Notes: a model not told the origin generated them from the sequence alone. A DNA stretch of 64,000 bases from an uncultured Paracoccaceae bacterium (GCA_905182105.1 CAJJAR010000037.1:1-64000), one strand, 5' to 3'; positions 20,261 to 32,012 are shown, numbered from the stretch's first letter. A program made the numbers and translations.

Positions 20261-21481
20261 ATGTCCGCGCCCAAAAAAGTTGTCCTAGCATACTCCGGTG
20301 GCCTTGATACCTCAATCATCCTGAAATGGCTGCAAACCGAATATGGTTGCGAAGTTATAACCTTCACTGCTGACCTGGGCCAAGGCGAAGAACTGGAGCC
20401 AGCACGCGCAAAAGCCGAATTGATGGGTGCATCATCGATTTATATCGAAGATGTGCGTGAAGAATTTGTGCGCGACTTTGTTTTTCCAATGTTCCGCGCC
20501 AATGCGGTTTATGAAGGTCTATATCTTCTAGGCACATCTATCGCACGCCCATTGATCTCAAAACGTCTTGTCGAAATCGCTGAAGAAACCGGTGCAGATG
20601 CAATCGCACACGGCGCGACAGGCAAAGGCAACGATCAAGTTCGCTTCGAGCTGGCAGCCTACGCCTTGAACCCAGACATCAAAGTGATCGCACCTTGGCG
20701 CGAGTGGGATTTGTCTAGTCGCACCAAACTTATTGATTTTGCTGAAAAGAACCAAATTCCAATCGCCAAAGACAAACGCGGCGAAGCCCCGTTCAGTGTT
20801 GACGCGAACCTGTTGCACACCTCATCAGAGGGTAAAGAACTGGAAGATCCAGCAGTGGATGCACCAGAATACGTGTACCAACGCACTGTGTCTCCAGAAG
20901 ATGCACCCAACGAGCCAGAGTTCATCGAAATCGGCTTTGAAAAAGGTGATGCAGTTTCAATCAACGGCGTAGCAATGTCACCAGCAACCGTTCTAACTGA
21001 ACTGAATCGTCTTGGCGGCAAGCACGGCATTGGCCGCCTTGATCTGGTTGAAGGTCGTTTCGTTGGCATGAAATCACGTGGCATCTACGAAACGCCCGGC
21101 GGCACGATCCTACTCGAAGCGCACCGTGGTATCGAATCCATCACATTGGATCGTGGCGCAGCGCACCTAAAAGATGAGCTGATGCCAAAATACGCAGAGC
21201 TGATTTATAACGGTTTCTGGTTCAGCCCAGAACGCGAAATGATGCAAGCAATGATCGACAAAAGCCAAGAGCACGTCACCGGCATTGTTCGCGTGAAGCT
21301 TTACAAAGGTCTGTCACGCACTGTTGGACGTTGGTCTGATCACTCGCTGTATTCCGAAGCACACGTGACGTTTGAAGATGACGCAGGCGCATACGATCAA
21401 AAAGACGCAGCAGGATTCATCCAGTTGAACGCACTGCGACTAAAACTTTTGGCAGCACGTGATCGCCGCCTTAAAAAGTAA
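20261..21481 (+). CDS. argG: Argininosuccinate synthase
   Basis: [27 protein letters not shown]. Confidence 0.97.
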   Translation: MSAPKKVVLAYSGGLDTSIILKWLQTEYGCEVITFTADLGQGEELEPARAKAELMGASSIYIEDVREEFVRDFVFPMFRANAVYEGLYLLGTSIARPLISKRLVEIAEETGADAIAHGATGKGNDQVRFELAAYALNPDIKVIAPWREWDLSSRTKLIDFAEKNQIPIAKDKRGEAPFSVDANLLHTSSEGKELEDPAVDAPEYVYQRTVSPEDAPNEPEFIEIGFEKGDAVSINGVAMSPATVLTELNRLGGKHGIGRLDLVEGRFVGMKSRGIYETPGGTILLEAHRGIESITLDRGAAHLKDELMPKYAELIYNGFWFSPEREMMQAMIDKSQEHVTGIVRVKLYKGLSRTVGRWSDHSLYSEAHVTFEDDAGAYDQKDAAGFIQLNALRLKLLAARDRRLKK

Positions 21482-22201
21482 CTACAACTTTACAGCCGCA
21501 AGCCTGTCGTAAAACGGCATGGCTTGCGCCACTACATCCGCATAATCCGGCTCTAACGAGGGTAGGTCACCTTCCGCATCTGCAAAACCGGTAGAGCGAT
21601 GAACAGCCCCATACCAATGCGACGCCCAGACGCCATCACTTGCGTGACCGCCACTTGGCCAGCGTAGCATACCCAAATCCCACGGCAAATTCAGCGCATT
21701 ACATAGTTTATGCATCATTCCCTTAGGATCATCCCGAATGTCATGTGAATCTATGACAAGCGGTGTTTGACCCAACGAAGTGACGTGGTCGAATAATTCG
21801 ACCTGTTGGCGGAATCCGATATCGTCTAACTGCGGCCCATCACGTTTTTTGGCATAACTTGCAACGACCCTTGCTGGGTGGCGGATCAAAAATACGTTGG
21901 TGACGTGGGCCATCCACCCACGTGGAACACCATCGACCATATGCTGGGTCATATGCTTTTGATAAAAAATTGGGCGGTCTGTTGGTGCTAAAAGCTGGCG
22001 GGCAACCATATCAGGGTCTTGGAATTGCGACGCCAATATCTCATTTTGCATCGGATGAAGGGTCCCTGTTTTGGCCAAATAGGCGGCATAAAACGGTTCA
22101 TCCATAACTGTAGAATCCTTGCGACCACCAAAACTATACATCATGGCAGTCGATAAATTGCGCGGCCCAGACCACATCGCGATGCGTTTTGTTTGATCCA
22201 T
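21482..22201 (-). CDS. Sulfotransferase-like family protein
   Basis: MWSGPRNLSTAMMYSFGGRKDSTVMDEPFYAAYL; FLIRHPARVVASY. Confidence 0.7.
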   Translation of the reverse strand: MDQTKRIAMWSGPRNLSTAMMYSFGGRKDSTVMDEPFYAAYLAKTGTLHPMQNEILASQFQDPDMVARQLLAPTDRPIFYQKHMTQHMVDGVPRGWMAHVTNVFLIRHPARVVASYAKKRDGPQLDDIGFRQQVELFDHVTSLGQTPLVIDSHDIRDDPKGMMHKLCNALNLPWDLGMLRWPSGGHASDGVWASHWYGAVHRSTGFADAEGDLPSLEPDYADVVAQAMPFYDRLAAVKL

Positions 22202-22343
22202 AACTCTCCCCAGTCTGAGAGCACCTTAGGCCTGCACATTCACACTGCCAATATGAAACCTCTCTCACCTCTGCGTTACATCATATGCTCTACACTTGCG
22301 TAAACCGCTCCAAATTGTGAACTCGAGTGCAAAGGAGAATGAC

Positions 22344-23002
22344 ATGATATCTACACGCTCAACTAAATTAACGGCCATTGTACTGGCAGCCACCATGGGA
22401 CTGTTTACAAAGGTGCAAACCGCACAGGCAGGTTCCGAAACACCTACCGTTGCCGGGGGATGTTTTTGGTGTGTTGAATCAGATTTCGAAATCGTCGACG
22501 GTGTAAAAGAAGCCATTTCAGGTTTAGCAGGCGGCGAGGTGCCAACCCTACATACAAACAAGTCATACGTGGTAAAACTGGCCATTATGAGGCTGTTCAA
22601 ATCATCTTTGACCCAGACATCGTTTCGCGCGACGAAATACTAAGCAAGTTCTTCCGCTCTGTGGATCCAATCGATGCAGGCGGCCAGTTCTGTGATCGCG
22701 GCCAAAGCTATGCAACAGCAATCTTTGCAGAGGGTCCACAACAAAAAGCCGCAGCTAAGAAGGCCGAGGCACAGGCTGCCAGCGATCTTGGGCAAAAGGT
22801 TGTAACCCCTATCTTGGGTTCATTTCCCTTCTACGTAACCGATGCATCACATCAGAACTATTACAAGGGTAGCAAAATTATGCTGACACGCTTTGGTCCA
22901 AAGAAACAGTCAAAAGCGTATAAAGCATACCGCGATGCATACGGTCACGATCAACGCATTGAAAAATTGTGGGGCGTTGCAGCTCAGTTTGTTGGTCACT
23001 AA
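22344..23002 (+). pseudogene. msrA: Peptide methionine sulfoxide reductase A, exported type, interrupted by a single frameshift
   Basis: [12 protein letters not shown] in frame 1; [50 protein letters not shown] in frame 2; switch near 22545. Confidence 0.85.
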
Positions 23003-23874
23003 CCTAACTTCGCGTCCTGAATATCTTTTAGGTCAGGGATAACATCTGCCGTCCCAAGCCGTGTAACCATTAACGCACTGGCTTGGGTCGCCAATTTGAT
23101 AGCCTGCGCCATCGGCATACCCCGATCCAGTCCAGCAACAACATAACCGGTGAACGTGTCACCAGCCCCAGTGGTATCAACTGGTTCCACTTTGATTGCC
23201 TCAAAATCACTCTCTAACCCAGCTGAATTCGTATACCAACGGCATCCATCAGCACCTAAGGTTACAATGACATTTTCAACTTCCAGCGCATTTATTGGTT
23301 TTCCAATCGAAACTTCAAGCTGTGCTGCTTCGACTTTGTTCAAGAACAACAAATCGATATAAGGGAGCAACATCTTGACCGCATCCGCCTCAAACGGCGC
23401 AGCGGCATAGACGATCCGAAACCCCAGATCCCTAGCCATTTGCGCTGCAACCAATTGACCTGTCGTTTCGTTCTGCAACAATAAAGTGTCGCCAGTATCA
23501 GCCTCAGCCAATGCTGCACCGATTTGATCCACTTCAAGTCGGTAGTTTGCACCGGGCCACAACACAATCGAGTTTTCAGCACTGTCATCAACGCTGATAA
23601 TCGCGTGACCTGTCACCTCTGAAACCTCAGTGATGTGTTCCACATCGACGCCGTATTCTAAAAGACGTTCAACCGCCCAGCGCCCATCGGTTCCAACTGC
23701 CCCAATGTGACGTGTACGTGCACCTGCTCGGGCAGCTGCCACAGACATATTTGCGCCCTTACCACCCAGACCCTGAGAATAGGATTTTGCAGCCAAAGTT
23801 TCGCCAGGTGCCGGCAAATGCGGCACCTGATAAACCATATCGATGTTGATTGAGCCAAGGTTGTAGATCGTCAT
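22999..23874 (-). CDS. rbsK: Ribokinase-like PfkB-family sugar kinase
   Basis: NLGSINIDMVYQVPHLPAPGETL; VDTTGAGDTFTGYVVAGLDRG. Confidence 0.82.
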   Translation of the reverse strand: MTIYNLGSINIDMVYQVPHLPAPGETLAAKSYSQGLGGKGANMSVAAARAGARTRHIGAVGTDGRWAVERLLEYGVDVEHITEVSEVTGHAIISVDDSAENSIVLWPGANYRLEVDQIGAALAEADTGDTLLLQNETTGQLVAAQMARDLGFRIVYAAAPFEADAVKMLLPYIDLLFLNKVEAAQLEVSIGKPINALEVENVIVTLGADGCRWYTNSAGLESDFEAIKVEPVDTTGAGDTFTGYVVAGLDRGMPMAQAIKLATQASALMVTRLGTADVIPDLKDIQDAKLG

Positions 23875-26129
23875 TAGCCAACCTTACATGCGGCCAAAAT
23901 TGCCATGTTCAAAATATCATTGGCTGTCGCTGACGTTGAACAAACCTGAATGGATTCATCGACACCGGCAAGGATTGGCCCAATCACAGTGGCATCGCCC
24001 ATTTCTTGCATCAATTTAACAGAAATGCTGGCAGAGTGACGTGCAGGAACGACTAGAATGTTTGCAGGACCAGTCAGACGTGAAAATGGATACTGCTTTT
24101 GAGACTCCGCATTAAGCGCCACATCCACGGTCATTTCACCCTCGTATTCAAAATCAACACCCCGCTCGTCCAGTACCTTTGGCGCGAGGTGCATCTTCTC
24201 TGCCCTTTCAGAAATAGGATATCCAAAGGTTGAGAAGCTGACAAAAGCCACACGCGGCTCAAGGCCCATATCACGCGCAACAATTGCGGCGCGTTCTGCA
24301 ATTGTGGCCAGATCATTTTCGTCAGGCCATTCATGAACTAAGGTATCCGCAATGAACACAATCTTTCCTTTGTGAAGGATTGCAGTAATGCCCGCGGCAC
24401 CATGGGCTGCATCCGCATCAAACACGTGATTGATGCGTTCCAAAATATGCGCAGATTTGCGCGTCACACCCGTAACCAATCCATCGCCATGCCCATGCGC
24501 CAACATCAATGCAGAGAAAACGTGGCGATCACGTGAAGCTAAGCGGTGAATATCTGCGCGGTCAAAACCTTTGCGCTGCAAGCGATCGTACAAGAAGCTT
24601 TTATAAGTCTCTAAATGGGATGTATTGGCTGCATTGACCACTTCTAATTCACGCACAGCATCTGCTAGTCCAGCTTCTTCAAGCTTGGCTTTTACATCAG
24701 GAGCACGTCCAACAACCAATGCCTTGCCTAGACCAGAACGCTGGTAATTCACTGCTGCGCGCAACACACGCGGATCATCACCTTCGGCGAAAATCATCCG
24801 CGCTTGAGCCGTGCGCGCACGAATGTTTAGACCCCGCAAGATGCTTGCTGTTGGATCCATCCGCGATTTTAGCGAAACTTCGTATGCCTCGATATCAATA
24901 ATCGGGCGACGGGCCACACCAGTGTCCATTCCAGCTTTCGCAACAGCTGGTGGAATACGGTGGATCAATCGCGGATCAAACGGTGTTGGGATGATATAGT
25001 CACGTCCAAACGTAAGGTTTTTCCCATAGGCTAGTGCAACTTCATCCGGTACCTCTTCGCGGGCCAATTGGGCAAGCGCGTGAGCACAGGCGATTTTCAT
25101 CTCATCGTTGATTGCACGGGCGTGAATGTCCAATGCCCCACGGAACAAATATGGAAAGCCCAAAACATTGTTCACTTGATTTGGATAGTCACTGCGCCCT
25201 GTCGCAACGATGGCATCGACCCGCACTTCGTGTGCCTCTTCTGGTGTGATCTCAGGATCAGGGTTCGCCATTGCAAAGATAACCGGATTGTCCGCCATGC
25301 TGGCGACCATCGACGGGGTTACGGCACCTTTCGCCGAAACGCCTAGAAAAACATCACAGCCCTTCATCGCCTCGTCCAATGTGCGTGCGTCTGTGATCAC
25401 CGCATGCGCTGACTTCCATTGGTTCATACCCTCTGTGCGACCTTGATAGATCACACCCTTGGTATCGCACATGATACAGTTTTTGTTTTTCGCACCCATG
25501 GATTTCAATAATTCAAGGCATGCAATCCCAGCAGCACCCGCACCATTGAGCACAATTTTGACGTCTTCAATTTTTTTACCAGACAAATGAAGCGCGTTGA
25601 TCAGGCCTGCTGCACAAATGACTGCCGTGCCATGCTGATCATCATGAAAAACAGGAATGTCCATTTCCTCTTTCAAACGCTGCTCAATGATAAAGCACTC
25701 TGGTGCCTTAATATCCTCAAGATTGATTCCACCAAAGGTGGGGCCCATCAGCCTTACAGCCTTACAGAACTCATCTGGATCTTCGGTATCCAATTCGATG
25801 TCGATGCTGTTCACATCCGCAAAGCGTTTAAATAGAACCGCTTTGCCTTCCATTACAGGCTTCGACCCTAATGCACCCAAATTTCCCAATCCCAGCACAG
25901 CAGTACCATTGGAAATCACCGCAACAAGGTTCCCTTTGTTCGTATAGTCATAGGCCAAACCTGGATTCTCAGCGATCGCCAAACAAGGAACCGCAACGCC
26001 CGGAGAATAGGCCAAAGACAGATCCCGTTGCGTAGTCATCGGCACAGTGGCCGTGATTTCAAATTTTCCGGGTGTTGGTTCTAAGTGAAAGGCCAATGCC
26101 TCTTCATCGGTGACTTTGGTCTTGGACAT
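23874..26129 (-). CDS. maeB: NADP-dependent malic enzyme with C-terminal phosphotransacetylase-like domain
   Basis: SLAYSPGVAVPCLAI, FHDDQHGTAVICAAGL, C-terminal PTA-like region. Confidence 0.95.
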   Translation of the reverse strand: MSKTKVTDEEALAFHLEPTPGKFEITATVPMTTQRDLSLAYSPGVAVPCLAIAENPGLAYDYTNKGNLVAVISNGTAVLGLGNLGALGSKPVMEGKAVLFKRFADVNSIDIELDTEDPDEFCKAVRLMGPTFGGINLEDIKAPECFIIEQRLKEEMDIPVFHDDQHGTAVICAAGLINALHLSGKKIEDVKIVLNGAGAAGIACLELLKSMGAKNKNCIMCDTKGVIYQGRTEGMNQWKSAHAVITDARTLDEAMKGCDVFLGVSAKGAVTPSMVASMADNPVIFAMANPDPEITPEEAHEVRVDAIVATGRSDYPNQVNNVLGFPYLFRGALDIHARAINDEMKIACAHALAQLAREEVPDEVALAYGKNLTFGRDYIIPTPFDPRLIHRIPPAVAKAGMDTGVARRPIIDIEAYEVSLKSRMDPTASILRGLNIRARTAQARMIFAEGDDPRVLRAAVNYQRSGLGKALVVGRAPDVKAKLEEAGLADAVRELEVVNAANTSHLETYKSFLYDRLQRKGFDRADIHRLASRDRHVFSALMLAHGHGDGLVTGVTRKSAHILERINHVFDADAAHGAAGITAILHKGKIVFIADTLVHEWPDENDLATIAERAAIVARDMGLEPRVAFVSFSTFGYPISERAEKMHLAPKVLDERGVDFEYEGEMTVDVALNAESQKQYPFSRLTGPANILVVPARHSASISVKLMQEMGDATVIGPILAGVDESIQVCSTSATANDILNMAILAACKVG

Positions 26130-26261
26130 TGTGCACTTTCCTCCCTTGCGAGATTTTACCGTAAACGAGAGATCTGAAACCCTCAATGGTTACGCGCTTT
26201 ACGGGTTTTCCCACCCCCTCCGTCTTTGTAAGGTCAGCCAACACTTGTCGGGGGACAAAAT

Positions 26262-28892
26262 ATGACCGTCACACCAATGATGGCCCAGTATCTAGAGATC
26301 AAAGCCGCGCATCCTGATGCTTTGCTGTTTTATCGCATGGGTGATTTCTATGAGATGTTCTTTGATGATGCCGTGGCAGCGGCTGAAAGCTTAGACATCG
26401 CACTCACAAAACGCGGCAAACATAATGACAACGACATCCCCATGTGCGGCGTGCCCGTTCATGCGGCCGAAGGTTATTTGCTGACATTGATCCGCAAAGG
26501 ATATCGCGTTGGTGTTTGCGAGCAACTGGAAAGTCCTGCTGAAGCAAAGAAACGTGGCTACAAAGCGATCGTGAAACGCGATGTTGTGCGTCTAGTGACC
26601 CCAGGCACCTTGACCGAAGACAGCTTGCTAAACGCACGCAGCCACAATTATCTCGCGGCGTTTGTAGAGGTCCGCGATCAAGCTGCTATCGCATGGGTCG
26701 ATATTTCCACAGGTATGTTCAACGCAATGAAGGCGAACCAAACGCGGTTAGGCCCCGAACTCGCCCGTTTGTCTCCGTCAGAGCTGATCGTACCACAAGC
26801 CATAGAGAACGATTTGCACGAGTTAGTAACCGAATTTGGAATTTCACTAACGGGATTGTCAGGATCGTCCTTTGACAGCACATCTGGCGAAAAACGGTTG
26901 TGCGATCTGTTCGGTGTTAATACTTTGGACGCCTATGGCAACTTTGATCGGGCAGAAATTGCCGCGATGGGTGCCATCGTTGATTACCTAAATATTACTC
27001 AAAAGGGTAAATTGCCTCTATTGCAGCCCCCACAGCAGGAACAGCACAATAAAACCGTTCAAATCGACGCTGCAACGCGCCGCAATTTGGAACTAACCCA
27101 AGCGTTGTCAGGTGGACGTGCTGGATCATTGCTCGCTGTGATTGACACCACCGTCACCGCAGGCGGTGCACGCCTTCTTGAGCGAAGGCTTTCTGCACCT
27201 TCACGTGTGTTAGAGACAGTTTCGGACAGGTTGAATGCCGTATCTCACGTTTTAGAAAACATACGAATTACCGAAGATATACGCGAAAAACTACGCCAAG
27301 TTCCTGATCTGGATCGTGCCTTGTCTCGCCTTTCTTTGGACCGCGGCGGGCCACGTGATTTGACTGCAATTCGTAATGGATTAACAGAGGCAGAATTGAT
27401 CGCGACGAACGGCCTAGGTGATGCTCCCAAATTACTATCTGATGCCCTAAAAAATCTCACAGGGCATAACGAACTTATTGAGCTACTAGATCAGGCTTTA
27501 ATCGCCGATCCGCCACTTCTGGCCCGTGATGGTGGCTTTATCGCATCTGAATATGATGAAGACCTGGATGGGGCACGTAAGCTACGTGACGAAGGGCGTA
27601 GCGTGATCGCACAAATGCAGACTGAGTTCGCGGCAGAGACTGGAATTTCGACGCTCAAGATTAAGCACAACAACGTCTTGGGTTATTTTATCGAAACCAC
27701 GGCGACCCATGCGGATAAAATGCTGTCCCCACCTCTGAACGAAAACTTCATTCATCGCCAAACAACCGCCAATCAAGTTCGCTTTACCACCCTTGCGTTG
27801 TCTGAGATGGAAACAAAAATTCTCAATGCTGGTAACCGTGCTCTTGAAATCGAAAAGCGTCTCTATGAAAAATTAAAGTCCGCTATTTTGAACAATGCTG
27901 CCTTGATTACGCAAACAGCCCGCGCCTTGGCAGAAATCGACTTAGCGACCAGCTTGGCCCATCTGGCCCGCGCCCAAGATTGGTGCAAACCTACAGTTGA
28001 CAACTCACGTGCTTTTAACATCCTCGGCGGGCGCCATCCGGTGGTGGAAAAAGCGCTGCGTGATCAATCAGGCCAGCCCTTCATCGCAAACGACTGTGAT
28101 TTATCGGCGACAGATACTGCGAATATTTGGCTGCTTACTGGTCCGAACATGGCTGGTAAATCAACATTCCTGCGCCAAAATGCATTAATTGCCCTGCTGG
28201 CGCAAATGGGCAGTTATGTGCCCGCCACTTCGGCACATATTGGGATGATTAGCCAATTGTTCAGCCGCGTAGGCGCATCTGATGATTTAGCCCGTGGTCG
28301 TTCGACATTTATGGTCGAGATGGTGGAGACAGCAGCAATTCTTAACCAAGCTGATGACCACGCACTGGTGATCTTGGATGAAATTGGACGCGGTACTGCA
28401 ACCTATGATGGTCTATCAATTGCATGGGCCACGCTAGAACACCTGCACGACGTTAACCAATCACGCGCCTTGTTCGCTACGCACTATCATGAAATGACTG
28501 CGCTTTCGGGCAAGTTGGATGGAGTAGATAACGCTACTGTTGCGGTCAAAGAGTTTGATGGCGATATTGTCTTCTTACACGAAGTCAAAAAAGGGGCCGC
28601 AGATCGATCTTATGGCGTTCAGGTGGCAAAACTGGCTGGCCTGCCCGATGCAGTGATTGCGCGCGCACGTGTGGTGCTAGAAGCCTTGGAAAAAGGTGAG
28701 CGTGAAGGTGGTGCTTCACAAAAGACACTGATCGACGATTTGCCCCTTTTCGCCAGCACGCCGCCACCTGCACCAGTGAAGGTTGAAGCGTCCCCAGCAC
28801 TTGATTTATTAGGCGATATCCTTCCAGATGAGTTATCGCCAAAACAAGCGCTAGACTTGATCTACAAACTAAAAGAGGCGGCCAAAAAATGA
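26262..28892 (+). CDS. mutS: DNA mismatch repair protein MutS
   Basis: MMAQYLEIKAAHPDALLFYRMGDFYEMFFDDA; LLTGPNMAGKSTFLRQ; DEIGRGTATYDGLSIAWA. Confidence 0.97.
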   Translation: MTVTPMMAQYLEIKAAHPDALLFYRMGDFYEMFFDDAVAAAESLDIALTKRGKHNDNDIPMCGVPVHAAEGYLLTLIRKGYRVGVCEQLESPAEAKKRGYKAIVKRDVVRLVTPGTLTEDSLLNARSHNYLAAFVEVRDQAAIAWVDISTGMFNAMKANQTRLGPELARLSPSELIVPQAIENDLHELVTEFGISLTGLSGSSFDSTSGEKRLCDLFGVNTLDAYGNFDRAEIAAMGAIVDYLNITQKGKLPLLQPPQQEQHNKTVQIDAATRRNLELTQALSGGRAGSLLAVIDTTVTAGGARLLERRLSAPSRVLETVSDRLNAVSHVLENIRITEDIREKLRQVPDLDRALSRLSLDRGGPRDLTAIRNGLTEAELIATNGLGDAPKLLSDALKNLTGHNELIELLDQALIADPPLLARDGGFIASEYDEDLDGARKLRDEGRSVIAQMQTEFAAETGISTLKIKHNNVLGYFIETTATHADKMLSPPLNENFIHRQTTANQVRFTTLALSEMETKILNAGNRALEIEKRLYEKLKSAILNNAALITQTARALAEIDLATSLAHLARAQDWCKPTVDNSRAFNILGGRHPVVEKALRDQSGQPFIANDCDLSATDTANIWLLTGPNMAGKSTFLRQNALIALLAQMGSYVPATSAHIGMISQLFSRVGASDDLARGRSTFMVEMVETAAILNQADDHALVILDEIGRGTATYDGLSIAWATLEHLHDVNQSRALFATHYHEMTALSGKLDGVDNATVAVKEFDGDIVFLHEVKKGAADRSYGVQVAKLAGLPDAVIARARVVLEALEKGEREGGASQKTLIDDLPLFASTPPPAPVKVEASPALDLLGDILPDELSPKQALDLIYKLKEAAKK

Positions 28893-28903
28893 CCGCCTCT
28901 TTT
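28871..28903. terminator. Bidirectional terminator overlapping the mutS stop codon (AAAAGAGGCGG-N11-CCGCCTCTTTT)
   Basis: Perfect 11-bp inverted repeat between convergent mutS and grpE. Confidence 0.8.
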
Positions 28904-28927
28904 AAAACTTGTAGTCGATAACTTAAC

Positions 28928-29491
28928 CTAGCCAGCAGGTGTAGACGACACGCCAACCTGTGCAGGACGCAACAAACGATCGTGCAACATAAAGCCCTCA
29001 GCGGCGACCTGTATGATGTCGCCAGCTACTGTCGCTGGCACTGGTGCTTCAAACATCGCTTGGTGAACCTGTGGATCAAACTTGTCGCCAACACCTGGCG
29101 TAATAACTTCGATGCCGTGCTTTTTAAACACGCTCAAAAGCTCGCGCATTGTCAGCTCAATACCTTCCAACAGCGGGCCAGCAACTTCGCGCTGCTCATC
29201 GGTGATCGTATCAAGCGCACGTTTCATATTGTCATAAACCGGCAGCATATCGCGGGCCAATTTGGAACCGCCATAGTTCTCTGCCTCACGACGATCTTTA
29301 TCCGAACGCTTACGTGCATTTTCAGCATCAGCCAAAGCGCGCACAAAACGATTTTTATAATCATCACGTTCTACGCGAAGCTCATCTAGCTCCAACGCTT
29401 CATCGGTGATTTCCTCGATTTCATCAGCGAATTCTTCCGCTTCCATATCCTCGATGTCCTCGAGAAAGTCGTTATTTGTTGGCTCAGCCAT
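28928..29491 (-). CDS. grpE: Nucleotide exchange factor GrpE
   Basis: NFKKR-like KRSDKDRREAENYGGSKLARDMLPVYDNMKRAL; downstream of hrcA. Confidence 0.95.
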   Translation of the reverse strand: MAEPTNNDFLEDIEDMEAEEFADEIEEITDEALELDELRVERDDYKNRFVRALADAENARKRSDKDRREAENYGGSKLARDMLPVYDNMKRALDTITDEQREVAGPLLEGIELTMRELLSVFKKHGIEVITPGVGDKFDPQVHQAMFEAPVPATVAGDIIQVAAEGFMLHDRLLRPAQVGVSSTPAG

Positions 29492-29500
29492 AATCCACCT

Positions 29501-30568
29501 CTAGCTCCGGTCTGAAAGTAATTTTCCAACCAGTTGCGCCGTGTAATCTACAATCGGCACGATACGTCCATAATTCAGTCTCGTCGGACCAATGACGCCC
29601 ACGGCACCAATAATCTTTCGATCAGCGTTCATATAAGGGGAAACCACCAAAGAGGAACCCGAAAGTGAAAAAAGTTTGTTCTCAGAGCCAATAAAAATGC
29701 GAACACCGTCGCCATCCTCGGTTAATTCAAGAAACTCAGAGATATCACGCTTGCGTTCAAGATCATCAAACAGGTTTCGGATGCGTTCAAGATCATGTTC
29801 TTCTGCACTGGATTCGAGCAAGTTGGAGCGACCACGCACAATCAAACGTTCGCTGCGCTCCCCTTCAGCTTCCCAAACGGCCAGCCCACTATCAACCAAA
29901 CTGCGTGCCAAGACATCAATTTCTTGGCGGCGGTGTGATATCTCTTTTTGAATAACGCCGCGCACATCGCTAAGGGTTCGTCCCTCTACCAGTGAGTTCA
30001 AGAAATTGGCTGCCTCACGCATGGAACTCGGTGTTAGGCCCGGAGGTGGCGTGAACAGGCGGTTCTCAACATGTCCATCGGCAAAGACCAATACGACCAA
30101 TGCACGATCAATCGCCAACGATACAAATTCGATATGTTTGATCGGTGCCTCATGCTTGGGCGTCAAAACCAAAGATGCTCCCTGAGTCACTCCAGATAAT
30201 GCCGCACCAACTCGATCCAGCAATCCACCTACATCGTTTTCGTTGTGCCCCATCGTTGCATCGATCTTTTCACGGTCGGTATCGTCTGGAATTCCGACTT
30301 CCATCAACCCATCTACGAACATCCGCAGACCTGCTTGGGTCGGGATACGCCCTGCACTAACGTGGGGACTGTCCAGCAACCCCATATACTCAAGATCCTG
30401 CATAACGTTGCGAATGGTGGCCGCGCTGACCTTTTCGCTGAAATCGCGAGTAAGCGTACGAGACCCGACAGGGTCACCATTGTGCAAATACCCCTCAACC
30501 ACGCGGCGAAACACCTCACGGGAGCGGTCGTTCATATCATCAAGCATCTGTGGTTTATCTGTCATCAT
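29501..30568 (-). CDS. hrcA: Heat-inducible transcription repressor HrcA
   Basis: SREVFRRVVEGYLHNGDPVGSRTLTRDFSEKVSAATIRNVMQDLEYMGLL. Confidence 0.96.
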   Translation of the reverse strand: MMTDKPQMLDDMNDRSREVFRRVVEGYLHNGDPVGSRTLTRDFSEKVSAATIRNVMQDLEYMGLLDSPHVSAGRIPTQAGLRMFVDGLMEVGIPDDTDREKIDATMGHNENDVGGLLDRVGAALSGVTQGASLVLTPKHEAPIKHIEFVSLAIDRALVVLVFADGHVENRLFTPPPGLTPSSMREAANFLNSLVEGRTLSDVRGVIQKEISHRRQEIDVLARSLVDSGLAVWEAEGERSERLIVRGRSNLLESSAEEHDLERIRNLFDDLERKRDISEFLELTEDGDGVRIFIGSENKLFSLSGSSLVVSPYMNADRKIIGAVGVIGPTRLNYGRIVPIVDYTAQLVGKLLSDRS

Positions 30569-30690
30569 GTACCTTTAGCCAAGTGCCAATAGCGCCGCAC
30601 CATTAAAGAGCACAATGAACAAAGGTCAATCAGGGTTGCACAAAGGGGGCGCAGGGCGGTATCCAACAAGCAACTTAAAAAGGATATCTC

Positions 30691-31404
30691 ATGCGACCTT
30701 CTGGACGTGCCCTCGATCAAATGCGCGAAGTTTCAATCGAAACTGGATTTACCAAACATGCTGAAGGGTCCGCCCTGATCAAAATGGGCGACACACACGT
30801 GTTGTGCACCGCATCAATTGAGCCGCGCGTTCCATCCTTTATCAAGGGATCTGGCCTTGGATGGGTCACCGCTGAATACGGCATGTTGCCACGCGCCACC
30901 AACACACGGATGCGCCGCGAAGCAGCGTCTGGAAAACAAGGCGGTCGCACTGTTGAAATCCAACGTCTCATTGGCCGTTCATTGCGTGCAGGCGTTGATC
31001 GCGTTGCCTTGGGCGAGCGCCAAATCACAATCGACTGTGACGTCTTACAAGCCGACGGCGGCACGCGTTGTGCATCCATCACAGGTGGCTGGATCGCATT
31101 GCGTTTGGCTGTGAACAAACTGATGAAAGCTGGCGATGTGGTCAGCGATCCCTTGGTTGATCCAGTTGCCGCAGTAAGCTGTGGTATCTACGCGGGCCAA
31201 CCAGTTCTTGATCTGGATTACCCTGAGGATTCTGAAGCCGGCGTTGATGGCAATTTCATCATGACCGGTTCCAAAAAACTGATCGAAGTACAGATGAGCG
31301 CTGAAGGCTCCCTGTTCTCACGTTCACAGCTAAACGAACTGATGGACCTAGCCGAAAAAGGCGTAGGCGAATTGGTAGAAGCCGCGAAAACCGCTACAGA
31401 ATGA
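30691..31404 (+). CDS. rph: Ribonuclease PH
   Basis: [46 protein letters not shown]. Confidence 0.97.
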   Translation: MRPSGRALDQMREVSIETGFTKHAEGSALIKMGDTHVLCTASIEPRVPSFIKGSGLGWVTAEYGMLPRATNTRMRREAASGKQGGRTVEIQRLIGRSLRAGVDRVALGERQITIDCDVLQADGGTRCASITGGWIALRLAVNKLMKAGDVVSDPLVDPVAAVSCGIYAGQPVLDLDYPEDSEAGVDGNFIMTGSKKLIEVQMSAEGSLFSRSQLNELMDLAEKGVGELVEAAKTATE

Positions 31405-32012
31405 GCCGTAAATTCACCCTAGATCGCCTGTTGGTTGCAACACATAACGCAGGCAAGTTGGAAGAAATGCATCAGCTATTTCAACCACTTGGGGTGGTCA
31501 TTACCGGTGCGGCCGAGATGAATTTGGCCGAACCAGAAGAGACGGAAAATACCTTTGTCGGAAACGCAAGGATCAAAGCCCACGCAGCCGTTAAAGCTAC
31601 AGGGCTCCCTGCGCTTTCTGATGATTCAGGCATCCAAGTTGATGGTCTAAATGGTGCGCCAGGTGTCTACACCGCCGATTGGGCAGAGACGCCAAATGGC
31701 CGTGACTTTATTATGGCTATGACCAAAACTCACAACCTTTTGGAAGAATGTAACGCCCCACATCCACGCACCACGCGTTTCTGTTCCACGCTAGTTTTGG
31801 CATGGCCAGACGGACATGACGAAGTATTTGAAGGCACGGTCGAGGGCACCTTAGTCTGGCCAATGCGCGGCAAGCAAGGTCACGGTTATGACCCCATGTT
31901 TATGCCGGTTGGCCACGATATCACCTTTGCTGAAATGGACCATGACGCAAAGAATCTGATCAGCCATCGCGCCCGTGCATTCGAGAAACTGATCGCTGGC
32001 TGTTTTGGCTGA
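31401..32012 (+). CDS. rdgB: dITP/XTP pyrophosphatase
   Basis: [45 protein letters not shown]. Confidence 0.95.
   Translation: MSRKFTLDRLLVATHNAGKLEEMHQLFQPLGVVITGAAEMNLAEPEETENTFVGNARIKAHAAVKATGLPALSDDSGIQVDGLNGAPGVYTADWAETPNGRDFIMAMTKTHNLLEECNAPHPRTTRFCSTLVLAWPDGHDEVFEGTVEGTLVWPMRGKQGHGYDPMFMPVGHDITFAEMDHDAKNLISHRARAFEKLIAGCFG

Noticed and set aside
30569-30690. Possible CIRCE element near hrcA
   Set aside because: No TTAGCACTC-N9-GAGTGCTAA inverted repeat found in the hrcA-rph spacer
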